Source: JANOAR01 sp031411235
GTDB lineage: Bacteria; Verrucomicrobiota; Verrucomicrobiia; Verrucomicrobiales; Verrucomicrobiaceae
Direction of reading: 5' to 3'
NCBI GenBank assembly: GCA_031411235.1
Contig: JANOAR010000151.1
Location: 5,011-69,010, forward strand
Length of the DNA stretch: 64,000 nucleotides
Both the position numbers and the translations under genes were made by a program. The notes under the pieces were generated by a model. It was not told the origin of the DNA, did no database searches, and worked only from the letters and a program-made list of their open reading frames with translations. This document shows positions 17,536 to 27,041 of the stretch, one piece after another; the stretch's first letter is position 1; each line of letters opens with the position of its first letter.

Positions 17536-19721
17536 AGGGAAGGGGAGGTTAGCGGCTGATGATTGCTGGGCAACTCAATGGCGGCGGTGTTGCCTTGGAG
17601 CCTTGCGGTGACGGCTTTGATGGCTCTCGCGTAGGCCGCTTGGGCTTCATCGGTTTGGCCTTGTTTGTGGTGGACGTCGCCGAGCAAAATCCAATCCGCA
17701 GCTTCAGGCTTGGACTTGCCGTTGATGTTTTTTTGCGCGAGCCGAGCAGCCTCGGTGAAGTCCTCAGCAAGGAGATAGGCCTCGGCGATGCGCGAGTAGC
17801 GCATGGGAGTCTCGGGAACGCTGGCGAACAGCGCCGCCGCACGCTGCAAGTGCCCTGCCTGGCGATGGGCAACGGCGAGGTCGAGGACGGTGTTATAGGC
17901 GAGAGTCTCTCGGCTAAAATCTTCGCCCAGTACTTGTAGCACTTCGCCTGCGCGACTCGTGTGAATGCACGCGCTGAGGGCGATGAGCTTGGCCTCTCGA
18001 TCATCGCGAGCAGCGGGATGTAAGGCTGCGGTGACGGCTTCATCATAGCGCTCCTCTTGCAGTAAAATGGACGCCATCTGTGAGCGTAGTGCGGAGACAT
18101 GGGGGAGCTGCTCAATGGCTGCTAGCAACACCTTTAACGCGGCGTCCACGTTCTCTACTGTGCGAGCGATTTCAGCGATGCGTAGGTAGTCGGCGACGTT
18201 GGGCGAGAGGGCTGTCGCGATCTTGATGCGCAGGGCACGCAGTAGCGAAGGGGCAGCATCCAACGACTCAGCGAGCAGGATGTAATCTTCGAGCGTATCG
18301 GCATCAAATTTGGCGTCGGGCAGAGCGTCAAGGTACTGCATGGCCTCGGCGTGGTGGCCGTTGCGATTGAGCAATGAAACGGCTCTTTTCAGGGCGCGTG
18401 AATCATCGGGGTAGTCCTTTAGGAAGCGCTCAAAAATGGCGATGGCCTCGGCTGGATTCGCTGCCAGCGCTTCCGTTAAACAGGCGTGTTCCCAGCGTGC
18501 GGTGTGGTCGTCGGGGTGCGTGGTCAGCCAAGTGGTGTAGAGTTTCAGTGCCACATCGGCATCACCATTGGATGCCGTCAGGCGAGCTAGCGTCAGTTGC
18601 AGTTCTTCATGCTCGGGCACTGGCCCGAGCGCGGTGAGGAGGGCGGCGATCTCTTGGCCTTGGCCTAAATATTTAGCCAGCGGCAGGTAGCGATCCAACG
18701 ACTGCAACTGCCCCATCGCGATGAGTCGCAGATGATGGTAGCAGGCGCGTGGCGACACGGTATTCCAATCGGCAATTTGCGCGGCACGCTTGGTCCACAT
18801 CAGGTAGTCGGGACTCACGGCAAGGCCTTCGTGGCCGCGCTTCAACAGGGTAAGCCAGGGCATTTGATCTTCGGCGAAGCCGTGCAGGTGCCGCTCAATC
18901 CAGGGCAGTACATCGCGAGTATTGCCAGAGTACAGGCCTGCTTGGAACGTCTGCTCCAGCAGTGCCAGGGGCAGCAGACTATCGGTGGGTAGTCGGCGCA
19001 GCTCTGCCAATCCTGCGGCTAGAGCTTCTTCGGGCACGCTCGCTTCCAGTGCCAAGGAAAAGAGCAATTCATTGGCCTTGGATTGCAGTTGAGGCGCAAG
19101 CTCTTTGCCGTGCCGTGACAGCCAATTTTTCAGGGCGGCGTGGGCCTCTTTGGGCCTGTTAGTCCAGCGGTTGACCTCGACCAAGCTGCTGACGCTTTCC
19201 CAGTCGCTCGTGTGGCCTACACAAGATGCTTGCAGGATGCGCACAGCGGTCTCGGGGTTGTTGGTAGCCAGGGCATTGGTTGCAAGCAAACGCAGCAGTT
19301 GCGAACGCATCGGTTGCGGGATTTGTGCGACCTTGGGGGCGATGAAAGTGAAGGCGGCCTCTGGGCTGATCACATCGACATACTGCACGGCTGCGATGAC
19401 GAAATAATGCACAAAGAGGTCGTAGTGGATGCTCCTCGCGGGGTTGAAAATATGCTGCAAACATTCACGCGGTGAGAGCCGCGAGATTTGGCGGACAAAG
19501 GCGAGCTGCTCGGCTGACATCTGGGCAAAGAGCGTATGAGCATTCGACTTGTCGCCGAAGGTGCCCGCTTCGATGAGGCTGAGGATTTCGCCGCTGATCT
19601 GATCCTTGAACAGACGCTCGCGCATCTGTTCCTGATTGGGCACAAGCCACAACGATGCACCGATGCTGCTGGCCACAATGGCCAACACCACGCTGATCGA
19701 TATGATGCGCTTGTCTTTCAT
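17532..19721 (-). CDS. PelB-like TPR protein, membrane-anchored (N-terminal half of a split pelB)
   Basis: 729 residues from the ATG at 19721, one base after the pelA stop. A single transmembrane helix (about residues 5-25, IISISVVLAIVASSIGASLW) is followed entirely by TPR helices (for example GHHAEAMQYLDALPDAKFD, HKQGQTDEAQAAYARAIKA). P. aeruginosa PelB is one chain with an N-terminal anchor, many TPRs and a C-terminal barrel. Here the anchor plus TPRs sit in this gene and TPRs plus barrel in the next, overlapping by four bases. The TPR section would tether PelA in the periplasm. PelE, which also has membrane helices and TPRs, is the alternative identity, but PelE is shorter and has two helices. 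Confidence 0.65.
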   Translation of the reverse strand: MKDKRIISISVVLAIVASSIGASLWLVPNQEQMRERLFKDQISGEILSLIEAGTFGDKSNAHTLFAQMSAEQLAFVRQISRLSPRECLQHIFNPARSIHYDLFVHYFVIAAVQYVDVISPEAAFTFIAPKVAQIPQPMRSQLLRLLATNALATNNPETAVRILQASCVGHTSDWESVSSLVEVNRWTNRPKEAHAALKNWLSRHGKELAPQLQSKANELLFSLALEASVPEEALAAGLAELRRLPTDSLLPLALLEQTFQAGLYSGNTRDVLPWIERHLHGFAEDQMPWLTLLKRGHEGLAVSPDYLMWTKRAAQIADWNTVSPRACYHHLRLIAMGQLQSLDRYLPLAKYLGQGQEIAALLTALGPVPEHEELQLTLARLTASNGDADVALKLYTTWLTTHPDDHTARWEHACLTEALAANPAEAIAIFERFLKDYPDDSRALKRAVSLLNRNGHHAEAMQYLDALPDAKFDADTLEDYILLAESLDAAPSLLRALRIKIATALSPNVADYLRIAEIARTVENVDAALKVLLAAIEQLPHVSALRSQMASILLQEERYDEAVTAALHPAARDDREAKLIALSACIHTSRAGEVLQVLGEDFSRETLAYNTVLDLAVAHRQAGHLQRAAALFASVPETPMRYSRIAEAYLLAEDFTEAARLAQKNINGKSKPEAADWILLGDVHHKQGQTDEAQAAYARAIKAVTARLQGNTAAIELPSNHQPLTSPSL

Positions 19722-19722
19722 G

Positions 19723-22614
19723 CTAAGGGGTGGCGGCGTAGGGCGCTGGAATGTCCACGGCAACCGCTGAGCCGGGCGGTACAATGAGCCGCGCCTGGCC
19801 TTCGGAATTGACCGTTAGTGTAGTGGCTTTGCCGCCGATGACGACGGGGCATTCAATGTCTGCTGGTAGGCCACCGAGTTCAATACTAACCTTATCCCAG
19901 CCTGCGACGGTGAAATGAAAAGCTGTGTTTGAGTGTCGCAGCACGGTGACATCCGCACTCGAATCAACCAGATGTGGCCAAGCGACCAAGGGTTGATCGG
20001 GGGCCGATAACACCAGCTCTACCAAGGGCTTGCCTGTGGTATGCACGTAGCATGTCGATCCGACTTGTTTGTATCCCGACACGCCCTTGCACCGCGCGAG
20101 ATCAGGCGTGCCAGCGCTAGCAGGCAGCCGATACGTGCGCAGGGCACCACTGTTGGCGATGCGCCAGTGCCGAGGCCCAACAGCGTAGATTTGCGTGCGA
20201 TGCGCATCCCTGACGAGGCTGGCGTATTGCAGCGCTGTGATGGGGTGCAGGGGTTGTGCCATGGCCCAGTCGTGGATGTGTTCCAGCGCTCGATTCGATG
20301 ACAAAAAAGTCGAAGAGTAGAAATGATAATAGAGATTCACGGGCTTCAATCGGCGCGGCGTTTCGGTCATGTCGAAGGTTTCGATGACACTCGCGAAGCC
20401 GCCATAATGGGGGCCTTGGAAGCCATTGGCGTACATGAACTCATTCTGATTGGCGGCAAAAATTTGAATCTCATCGCCCCACTTGGCCAAGCGCGGCCCC
20501 ACGCCGGAGAGGCTTGGGTAGAGCTTCGAGATAATGGTCTCGCCGCCATTCATGTTCTCCACGCCCAGCTCGTGGCACTGCCGCAGCGCCGCAATGCCAG
20601 GGCGGCAGTTGCCCGACCACAGCATGAGTTCCACCTGCTTGCCTTTGGGCAATAACGTCTTGTTGATGTAGTCGATTGAGCCCGCGATCTCTCGCTGCAC
20701 ATCGACTTTCGGGTAATCAATATCGGCGGCGAGCGTGGTTTTCGAGGCATCGTAGTGCCCTGGGTTGGGATCATTCGCATCCCAGATAAAGGGGTGCGAA
20801 AACGAGTGTGAAGCGGCTTGCACATGCGGCAACTCGAAGAGCGAACGTGCGAGCGCGACATACTGCGGCGAGTCGTCTTTTTTCAAGGTTTTGAGCCAGC
20901 CTTGGACGTCGGACTCCACGATGGAAACCGTGACGGGCAGCGGGTACTTGCGCAGAATTTTATCGCGCGTGACCTCGGCACAAGGCGGGTGCCCAGGGAA
21001 GTCGGAGAGCGAGGCGAATCCATCGCCGTCGATGTGGCTGTAAAAAATCCGCCGACCATCGCGCGTGGTCGTGTCGGGCACAGGAAAATTGGCCTCGCCA
21101 TGCAGCCAGCGCTCCAGCAGCGCATACATATCGGCATGAAAAAAGTGATTCGCCTGCGAGGCTCGCAGCGCGATGTAAGGCTCTAGCCAGACACCGCCCC
21201 AAGGCGCGAGGAAGCAGGGATCGAAGCGCACTTTTTTGCCTAACTTATCCGTGCCACGGATCGACAAATAGACCTGGGCGTCGATGGGGGCCATGACGTC
21301 TTTGAAGCCCAGCGCATGAGCTGCAATGGCGCACTCGCCCTTCATGATGACTGGATCCTGAATGGCCACGGTGGCTTCCTTTACCCCATAGACACTGTTC
21401 AACTCGCCGCCGAGCCCAAAGACCTGCGCGAACTCGCCTCGGATGTCATCGTCGGTGAAGGGGATGTCGCCCGCGAAGAGGATTGGCACTTTCTTCGACT
21501 TCACCTCTTGCAGCCATGCTAGCACGACTTGTTTGGTCATGGGTTTCTGGCAGTTCAGTTCATCCACGATCACGCCTGCGTAGGTGGTTGCTAGCTTGCT
21601 GGTGAGCGGGCGATGGCCAATGTCATGGAAGTCAAACTCGTAGCCCATCCACTCCAGCGCCGCCTGGAAGTGCGTGGCCGAAAGTGTGTCGATGGGAGGC
21701 GCGGCGTCCTTGGCTTCAGCACTTGTTGTGTCTGTGCCATGCACCACCATGATGCGGCGGGGGATCTCGCGCAGGGGGCCAAGATTGATGCCTTGCAGAT
21801 CGGGCGTGGTAATGAAGGGCGCACAGCCTAGCTGGGAGAGCTTGTGCGCCGTTTTCATGGCTAACTCGGGATCGTCGGGGCTGACGTAGTCCACCGCAAA
21901 TACGGGCAGGCCCTTCGCTTGCACCTCACGTATGCGGGTTGTGAGCCACGCTGTGTCCGAGGCCTTCATTTCGTGGAAGGCTTTGGTCTTTGGATCAAAG
22001 GATTGGAACACACTCTCGACCAGCACGCCGTGGATCATGCCCGCCACACGCGGCAGCAGCTCGAAGCCTCGATTGAGCACGATTTTTTTATCGGGGAAGC
22101 GCTCATGCACACCGCGAATCAGCGCCACCAGGGCTGCCGTCGTTTTCTCTGAGAATCCGGGTAACAGTTGCGCACTATCGAGCGTGTCGAGGAAGATGCC
22201 GTCGTAGCCTTTGGCCAGCGCAGCGGGCACCACAACCTCCAGCATCATGGGCAACCAATGCGGGTTTTCCACATCGAGCAAGAGGGACTGCCAAGCGGAA
22301 TTTTTGCCCACCACAGGCACCTCACGCTGGGCCGCAGCGCTTGCATTCAACGAAGCAGGGCGAGCCTCGACCGCACTCACATAGGCGAAGTAGGTATGCC
22401 CCAACGCCTGGCCGGGCGCGAGATCGATCTTGGCCGCAGGATCGAGGATGCAGTAGTCAAAAGCGGCTAAGTCCGCAGGTTGCGGGGTCGGCGAGTAATT
22501 GAGGTAAAACCGAGGCAAGGCCTTTGCCTCCGCACCCGAGCCCAGGCAGGGAAATGCCACAGCGAGCAGACTTGCTAAGGTCATAATTACTGGAGTCTGA
22601 GGATGGAGGCGCAT
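19723..22614 (-). CDS. pelA: PelA: Pel polysaccharide hydrolase/deacetylase
   Basis: 963 residues, near the 948 of P. aeruginosa PelA, with a signal peptide (about 1-28). The N-terminal glycoside hydrolase domain (about 35-270) keeps FLDTLD (Asp143) and VLVES (Glu200), matching the acidic pair of the PelA alpha-1,4-N-acetylgalactosaminidase. The middle region (about 285-520) resembles the Rossmann-like reductase or glutaminase-fold module of PelA. The deacetylase domain has HIDGDGF (Asp529, Asp531) and SHSFSHPF (His603, His607), equivalent to the metal-binding D528/D530/H600/H604 that I recall for the Pseudomonas enzyme. A beta-rich domain closes the chain. Both active sites look intact. It is first in a tight three-gene unit. 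Confidence 0.88.
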   Translation of the reverse strand: MRLHPQTPVIMTLASLLAVAFPCLGSGAEAKALPRFYLNYSPTPQPADLAAFDYCILDPAAKIDLAPGQALGHTYFAYVSAVEARPASLNASAAAQREVPVVGKNSAWQSLLLDVENPHWLPMMLEVVVPAALAKGYDGIFLDTLDSAQLLPGFSEKTTAALVALIRGVHERFPDKKIVLNRGFELLPRVAGMIHGVLVESVFQSFDPKTKAFHEMKASDTAWLTTRIREVQAKGLPVFAVDYVSPDDPELAMKTAHKLSQLGCAPFITTPDLQGINLGPLREIPRRIMVVHGTDTTSAEAKDAAPPIDTLSATHFQAALEWMGYEFDFHDIGHRPLTSKLATTYAGVIVDELNCQKPMTKQVVLAWLQEVKSKKVPILFAGDIPFTDDDIRGEFAQVFGLGGELNSVYGVKEATVAIQDPVIMKGECAIAAHALGFKDVMAPIDAQVYLSIRGTDKLGKKVRFDPCFLAPWGGVWLEPYIALRASQANHFFHADMYALLERWLHGEANFPVPDTTTRDGRRIFYSHIDGDGFASLSDFPGHPPCAEVTRDKILRKYPLPVTVSIVESDVQGWLKTLKKDDSPQYVALARSLFELPHVQAASHSFSHPFIWDANDPNPGHYDASKTTLAADIDYPKVDVQREIAGSIDYINKTLLPKGKQVELMLWSGNCRPGIAALRQCHELGVENMNGGETIISKLYPSLSGVGPRLAKWGDEIQIFAANQNEFMYANGFQGPHYGGFASVIETFDMTETPRRLKPVNLYYHFYSSTFLSSNRALEHIHDWAMAQPLHPITALQYASLVRDAHRTQIYAVGPRHWRIANSGALRTYRLPASAGTPDLARCKGVSGYKQVGSTCYVHTTGKPLVELVLSAPDQPLVAWPHLVDSSADVTVLRHSNTAFHFTVAGWDKVSIELGGLPADIECPVVIGGKATTLTVNSEGQARLIVPPGSAVAVDIPAPYAATP

Positions 22615-22747
22615 GTTAAAATACAGCGGAATGCGTCAAAACTGGGAATATTGTTATTATGGCGATTCCAATTTAATAAAACAACTGCTGAATCGACATA
22701 CAGGGCGGGAAATCCCGTGAGTAGGACAAAATAGTGGAAGCCAAGGG

Positions 22748-22766
22748 CTGAGCATTACCCACACTT
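22748..22766. mobile_element. solitary Tn5/IS50-like 19-bp end
   Basis: The 19-mer CTGAGCATTACCCACACTT matches both inverted ends of the element at 35642-36053 and resembles the Tn5 outside end (CTGACTCTTATACACAAGT). No facing partner is visible within the intergenic region, so this looks like a relic. It lies about 130 bases upstream of pelA, in an otherwise unassigned stretch from 22615 to 22979. Confidence 0.45.
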
Positions 22767-22979
22767 CTGAGGTTAGTGGCGGTGCTCAAAAAGTCATTTT
22801 TCATCCACCGGTGTCGAAGTGCGGACACCTTTGGTGTTGTTGGATTGCCCTTGGTTCAGAAAATCTAGCGCACCTCTGACAGACTTGTCGAACAATCGAC
22901 GGAACGAGCTGTAAAACCGACAAGCGGAGCGAGGGCAACCCCGCCATCGCGGGCAAGGCTACTAGCAAGTGGTGCCTGT

Positions 22980-23867
22980 TTAGCGCCCCAGATGTTCGAT
23001 GAGGAAATCCTCTGGCTTGAGGGCGGTGGTGGGGGCACCTTGCTCGATGCGCATCTGGCAGATCAAGCTCATGGCCTTGGCTTTCTCTTGGAGCTTGGTG
23101 CCAAAGATAGCGTGATGAATCGCGCTACCCGGTGTGGGCGCGGGCAGGGGATCCGATCTCGCATAGGAGAGCAGCACGGGCGGATCATCGGCGGTGACGT
23201 GGGTGATGGGCGAGGCCTCGCGCCATAACGGAGTCCACTCGGGTTTGGGCTTGAGCAGGCTGTCGGTTTTCTGCGCCTGCACGGAGCGGGCGATCATGGG
23301 ATGCGCGAGCACTGGGTCGCCGATCCACGCGGTGACGACGTCGGGTTCCAGACACGTCTGCCCCGACATGCCCACGGCTACCTGGAGGCGACTGGACTGC
23401 TGCGCCACGGGATCGGGGCTGCGCGGATCGGCGAGGTCATCGTGATAAGCGAGCCAGAGCGTGGAGCAGGCACCTGCGGAGACGCCATAGGCTCCGAAGC
23501 GTTGCGCATCGAGCCGCCACTCGGCAGCCTTGCTGCGGAGGAACTGCACCGCGCGTGCTGCGTCGTGCAAGGGCGCGGGCAGGATGGCGATGCTGGTGTA
23601 GCGGTAGTTGATCGAGGCCACAGAGATGCCTTTGGCGAGCATGAAACTCAGGAGCTTGGGCGGCACATCGGCCTTCGCACCGCCATGCCAGCCGCCGCCG
23701 TGGATGAAGATGAGCAGCGGTGTGGGCTTGTCCGTCTTTGCCTTCCACAGATCCAGCTTGTGACGCTCATGGGTGCCATAGCTGATGTCCTTGAAGGTGG
23801 GCTGCGGCGTGCCCTCGGTTTGCGCGATGGCGGCGGTGATGGAGAGAAGGAACAGGGCAAGTTTCAT
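22980..23867 (-). CDS. secreted alpha/beta hydrolase (carbohydrate or acetyl esterase-like)
   Basis: 295 residues with a signal peptide (about 1-16). HGGGWHGG near residue 56 is the oxyanion-hole motif of hormone-sensitive-lipase and BD-FAE-type esterases. GVSAG (about residue 129) is the nucleophile elbow with Ser. An Asp in YARSDPLPAP and a His near the C-terminus (IEHLGR) are plausible triad partners. Such secreted esterases remove acyl groups from plant or algal polysaccharides, matching the esterase genes that follow on the other strand. Substrate is inference. Confidence 0.8.
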   Translation of the reverse strand: MKLALFLLSITAAIAQTEGTPQPTFKDISYGTHERHKLDLWKAKTDKPTPLLIFIHGGGWHGGAKADVPPKLLSFMLAKGISVASINYRYTSIAILPAPLHDAARAVQFLRSKAAEWRLDAQRFGAYGVSAGACSTLWLAYHDDLADPRSPDPVAQQSSRLQVAVGMSGQTCLEPDVVTAWIGDPVLAHPMIARSVQAQKTDSLLKPKPEWTPLWREASPITHVTADDPPVLLSYARSDPLPAPTPGSAIHHAIFGTKLQEKAKAMSLICQMRIEQGAPTTALKPEDFLIEHLGR

Positions 23868-24083
23868 GAGGTGGGGAAATAGATCGCGTGGATGGGTTTC
23901 AAAAGGGTTCTACCCAGAGCCTCTTGCAAAAGCTTGGTCGCTTAGCGACCTCGCCGAAGTTTTTGCCATGACGTTACCACCCATGTTTATCCTTCGTTTT
24001 GATGGAAGGCCTCCTATGAGCCATCGTTTGCTGACGGCGACTCTTACTCTCTTGCCGAGTCTTCTATCCAACCCAACCACGCC

Positions 24084-24878
24084 ATGCTTCATCGCCTCTT
24101 TTGCCTCATCGCTGTTGCCTTTACCTCGCTTGCTTCCGCCCAGGAAACACCGTTGCCCTCGAAGGATAAATTTCATCTCTTCGTGCTGGTGGGCCAGTCG
24201 AACATGGCGGGCCGTGGCACCGTGGAGGCGCAGGACAAGATGCCCAACCCACGCGTGCTCATGCTGAACAAAGCGGGTGCCTGGGTGCCTGCGGTGGATC
24301 CGCTGCACTTCGACAAACCAGCGGCTGGCGTCGGCCTTGGCAAGACCTTTGGCACGCGCATTGCCGAGGCTACGCCGGGTATCACCATTGGCTTGATCCC
24401 GTGTGCCGTGGGTGGCTCGCCGATCGACACTTGGTCGCCCGGTGTTTTCTATCCCGCCACGCGCTGCCATCCCTGGGATGATGCGATGGCCCGCGCGGCT
24501 AAAGCGATGCAGGCGGGCACGCTCAAAGGCATCCTCTGGCATCAAGGTGAGAGCGATGCCCAGCCTTTGCTCGCGCCTGCCTATGAGGCCAAGTTGCATG
24601 ACCTGATCGCTCGCCTGCGCAAGGAACTCAAGGCTCCCGAGGTGCCCTTCATCGCTGGGCAGATGGGTAAATTTAGCGATGCACCGTGGCGGCCAGAGAT
24701 GGTCGTTGTCGATCAAGCGCATCAAGACTTGGCCACCAAGGTACCGCACGCGGCCTTTGTTAGCTCTGAAGGGTTCAAGCACAAAGGTGACAAGATACAC
24801 TTTGATGCGGCCTCGATTCGAGAGTTTGGCGAACGTTATGCCGAGGCCTTCCTCAAGCTTGCCAGAGCCCGGAAGTGA
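24084..24878 (+). CDS. sialate O-acetylesterase-like (SASA/DUF303) esterase
   Basis: 264 residues with a signal peptide (about 1-19). VGQSNMAGRG (about residue 36) is the block with the catalytic Ser, and WHQGESDA (about residue 152) is the characteristic SASA motif. HFDAAS near the C-terminus fits the Asp/His region. The family removes acetyl groups from sugars such as sialic acid or xylan side chains, and the signal peptide places it outside the cytoplasm. It heads a plus-strand run with the ceramidase-LamG gene 45 bases on, followed by phoD-like, which suggests co-transcription. Confidence 0.85.
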   Translation: MLHRLFCLIAVAFTSLASAQETPLPSKDKFHLFVLVGQSNMAGRGTVEAQDKMPNPRVLMLNKAGAWVPAVDPLHFDKPAAGVGLGKTFGTRIAEATPGITIGLIPCAVGGSPIDTWSPGVFYPATRCHPWDDAMARAAKAMQAGTLKGILWHQGESDAQPLLAPAYEAKLHDLIARLRKELKAPEVPFIAGQMGKFSDAPWRPEMVVVDQAHQDLATKVPHAAFVSSEGFKHKGDKIHFDAASIREFGERYAEAFLKLARARK

Positions 24879-24923
24879 AGCGCGGGAAGAGCGGGCTCTT
24901 CGCGCTCGTATCCTGCGGCTCCT

Positions 24924-27032
24924 ATGAAATGCCTACTTCAAGCTATACTCCTCAGCAGCTTGGCCTCGCTGCCGCTGCACGCTGAATTCAAAGCCGGTGC
25001 TGCCGTCATCGACATCACACCGCCGAAGCTGCCTGTGATTGTCAATGGCGGCATGATCAGTCGCTACGTGGACAAGATCAACACGCGCATCCATGCCCGA
25101 GCCATGGTGCTGAGCGATGGGAAGTCGCAGCTCGCCATCGTCGTGGCAGACAGTTGCATGATGGGCCGCGAGGTGCTCGATGATGCCAAGGCGATGGCTT
25201 CCAAGAAGACAGGGATTCCGACGGATCGAATGCTCATCTCCGCGACGCACGCTCACTCAGCACCCGCGTCGATGGGCTGCCTGGGCACGGAGCCCGATCC
25301 GAACTATGTGCCGTTTCTGAAGGAGAAACTCGTCGAGGCCATCGCCGCTGCGCAGGCGAATCTGGAGCCCGCACGCATCGGCTTTGGCAAGGCGGATGCG
25401 GCGGAGTTCACCGCACTGCGGCAGTGGATTCGCAGGCCGGATCGCCTCGCGGAGGATCCCTTTGGCAACATGACGGTGCGGGCGAACATGCACGCGGGGC
25501 GACTCTGGGATGATGCCACGGGCGAAGCAGGACCTGAGGATCCCGACTTGTCGCTGATTTCGATTCAAACACGCGCTGGCAAGCCGCTGGCGGTGATGGG
25601 CAATTTCTCAATGCACTACTTCGGCGACAAGGACATCAGCGCCGACTACTACGGCCTGTTCGCGGACGGCTTGAAGCAGCGCATCGCGCCGGACGCCACG
25701 TTCGTCGGCATGATGTCGCACGGATGCAGTGGTGACATCTACCGCGTGGATTACACCGTGCCCGAGAAGGATCGTCCGAAGCCGACGATTGATGAATACA
25801 CGAAGGGCCTGCTCGACATCGCCATGAAGGCCTATGCGGGTATCCAGTATCGCGACGATGCGGACATCGCCATGGCGGAGCAGCGCATGACCTTGAAGTA
25901 TCGTGTGCCCGACAAGCAGCGCCTCGAATGGGCTCAGCGCGTCGTCGCAGAGATGGGCGACCGTTTGGCGAAGACACCCACAGAGGTCTATGCCCGCGAG
26001 CAGATCATCCTGCACGAGCGGCAGCAGACGGAGATCGTCGTGCAGGCTCTGCGAGTGGGCGACATCGGCATCGCCACGACGCCGAACGAAACCTATGCAA
26101 TCACGGGCCTGAAGATCAAAGCGGCCAGTCCACTGCCGAACAACATCGTCATCGAACTCGCCAATGGCGGCGATGGCTACATCCCACCACCGGAAATGCA
26201 CGCCTGGGGCGGCTACAACACCTGGGCGGCGCGTTCCGCTGGTCTGGAAGTCATGGCGGAATCGAAGATCACGTCGGCGGCCATTGAGCTGCTCGAAAAG
26301 GTAACGAATAAGCCGCGCCATGAATGGAGACTGAGCGACGGCGTGGCAGCGAAGGCCGTGCTCGCTCTCAAGCCCGCCGCTTACTGGCGCTTGAATGAAT
26401 TCACTGGCCCGGTGGCTGCTGATGCGAGCAGCCACGGACACGATGCGGTGTATGAGCGCGATGTGGCCTACTATCTCGCTGGCCCCAAGTCGGAGTCCTT
26501 TTGCGACAAGGGCGAGATCAACCGTGCGCCACATCTGGTAGGTGCCCGCGTGCGGTCGCGCTTTGTCGGGCATCCTGACGAGTATTCCGTTTCTCTATGG
26601 TTCTGGAATGGTATGCCCAATGACGGGCGCGACACGAGCGGCTGGCTGTTCTCGCTCGGTCACGATCACGGTCTCAGCAGGTATGGCGATCACCTCGGCA
26701 TCGGCGGCAAGAGTGGCCACACCGGCAAACTGATTTTCTTCTCCGGCACCGACACGAAAGCTATCGTAGCTGGCAAGACTGAAATTCCGCGCTGGCAGTG
26801 GCAGCATGTCGTGCTGGTGCGCGACAAGAATGCGCTGCGTGTTTACCTCAATGGCGGGCTCGAACTGCAAACCGAGAATGACATCGATCCCTTCCAACCT
26901 CCGGGCGAGTACTTCTTCGGCGGTCGCAGCGATAACGAATCGAACTGGGAAGGAAGGCTCGATGAAATCGCGGTATTCGACCGGGCACTCAGCGCGGATG
27001 ACGTGGCCAAGCTGAGCGCAAAAACGAAGTAA
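24924..27032 (+). CDS. neutral ceramidase-like N-terminal domain fused to LamG domain
   Basis: 702 residues with a short signal peptide (about 1-20). Residues about 22-450 match the neutral/alkaline non-lysosomal ceramidase superfamily: AAVIDITPP, SATHAHSAP (the zinc-binding His pair), FVGMMSHGCSGDIY and ATTPNETYAITG. Residues about 470-700 form a LamG/concanavalin-like jelly roll (KPAAYWRLNEF, then the FDRALSADDVAKL ending typical of this phylum). Verrucomicrobial members are often annotated as hydrolases without proven ceramidase activity. The LamG domain likely binds carbohydrate. It is nine bases upstream of the PhoD-like gene. Confidence 0.82.
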   Translation: MKCLLQAILLSSLASLPLHAEFKAGAAVIDITPPKLPVIVNGGMISRYVDKINTRIHARAMVLSDGKSQLAIVVADSCMMGREVLDDAKAMASKKTGIPTDRMLISATHAHSAPASMGCLGTEPDPNYVPFLKEKLVEAIAAAQANLEPARIGFGKADAAEFTALRQWIRRPDRLAEDPFGNMTVRANMHAGRLWDDATGEAGPEDPDLSLISIQTRAGKPLAVMGNFSMHYFGDKDISADYYGLFADGLKQRIAPDATFVGMMSHGCSGDIYRVDYTVPEKDRPKPTIDEYTKGLLDIAMKAYAGIQYRDDADIAMAEQRMTLKYRVPDKQRLEWAQRVVAEMGDRLAKTPTEVYAREQIILHERQQTEIVVQALRVGDIGIATTPNETYAITGLKIKAASPLPNNIVIELANGGDGYIPPPEMHAWGGYNTWAARSAGLEVMAESKITSAAIELLEKVTNKPRHEWRLSDGVAAKAVLALKPAAYWRLNEFTGPVAADASSHGHDAVYERDVAYYLAGPKSESFCDKGEINRAPHLVGARVRSRFVGHPDEYSVSLWFWNGMPNDGRDTSGWLFSLGHDHGLSRYGDHLGIGGKSGHTGKLIFFSGTDTKAIVAGKTEIPRWQWQHVVLVRDKNALRVYLNGGLELQTENDIDPFQPPGEYFFGGRSDNESNWEGRLDEIAVFDRALSADDVAKLSAKTK

Positions 27033-27041
27033 CGACGCCTC

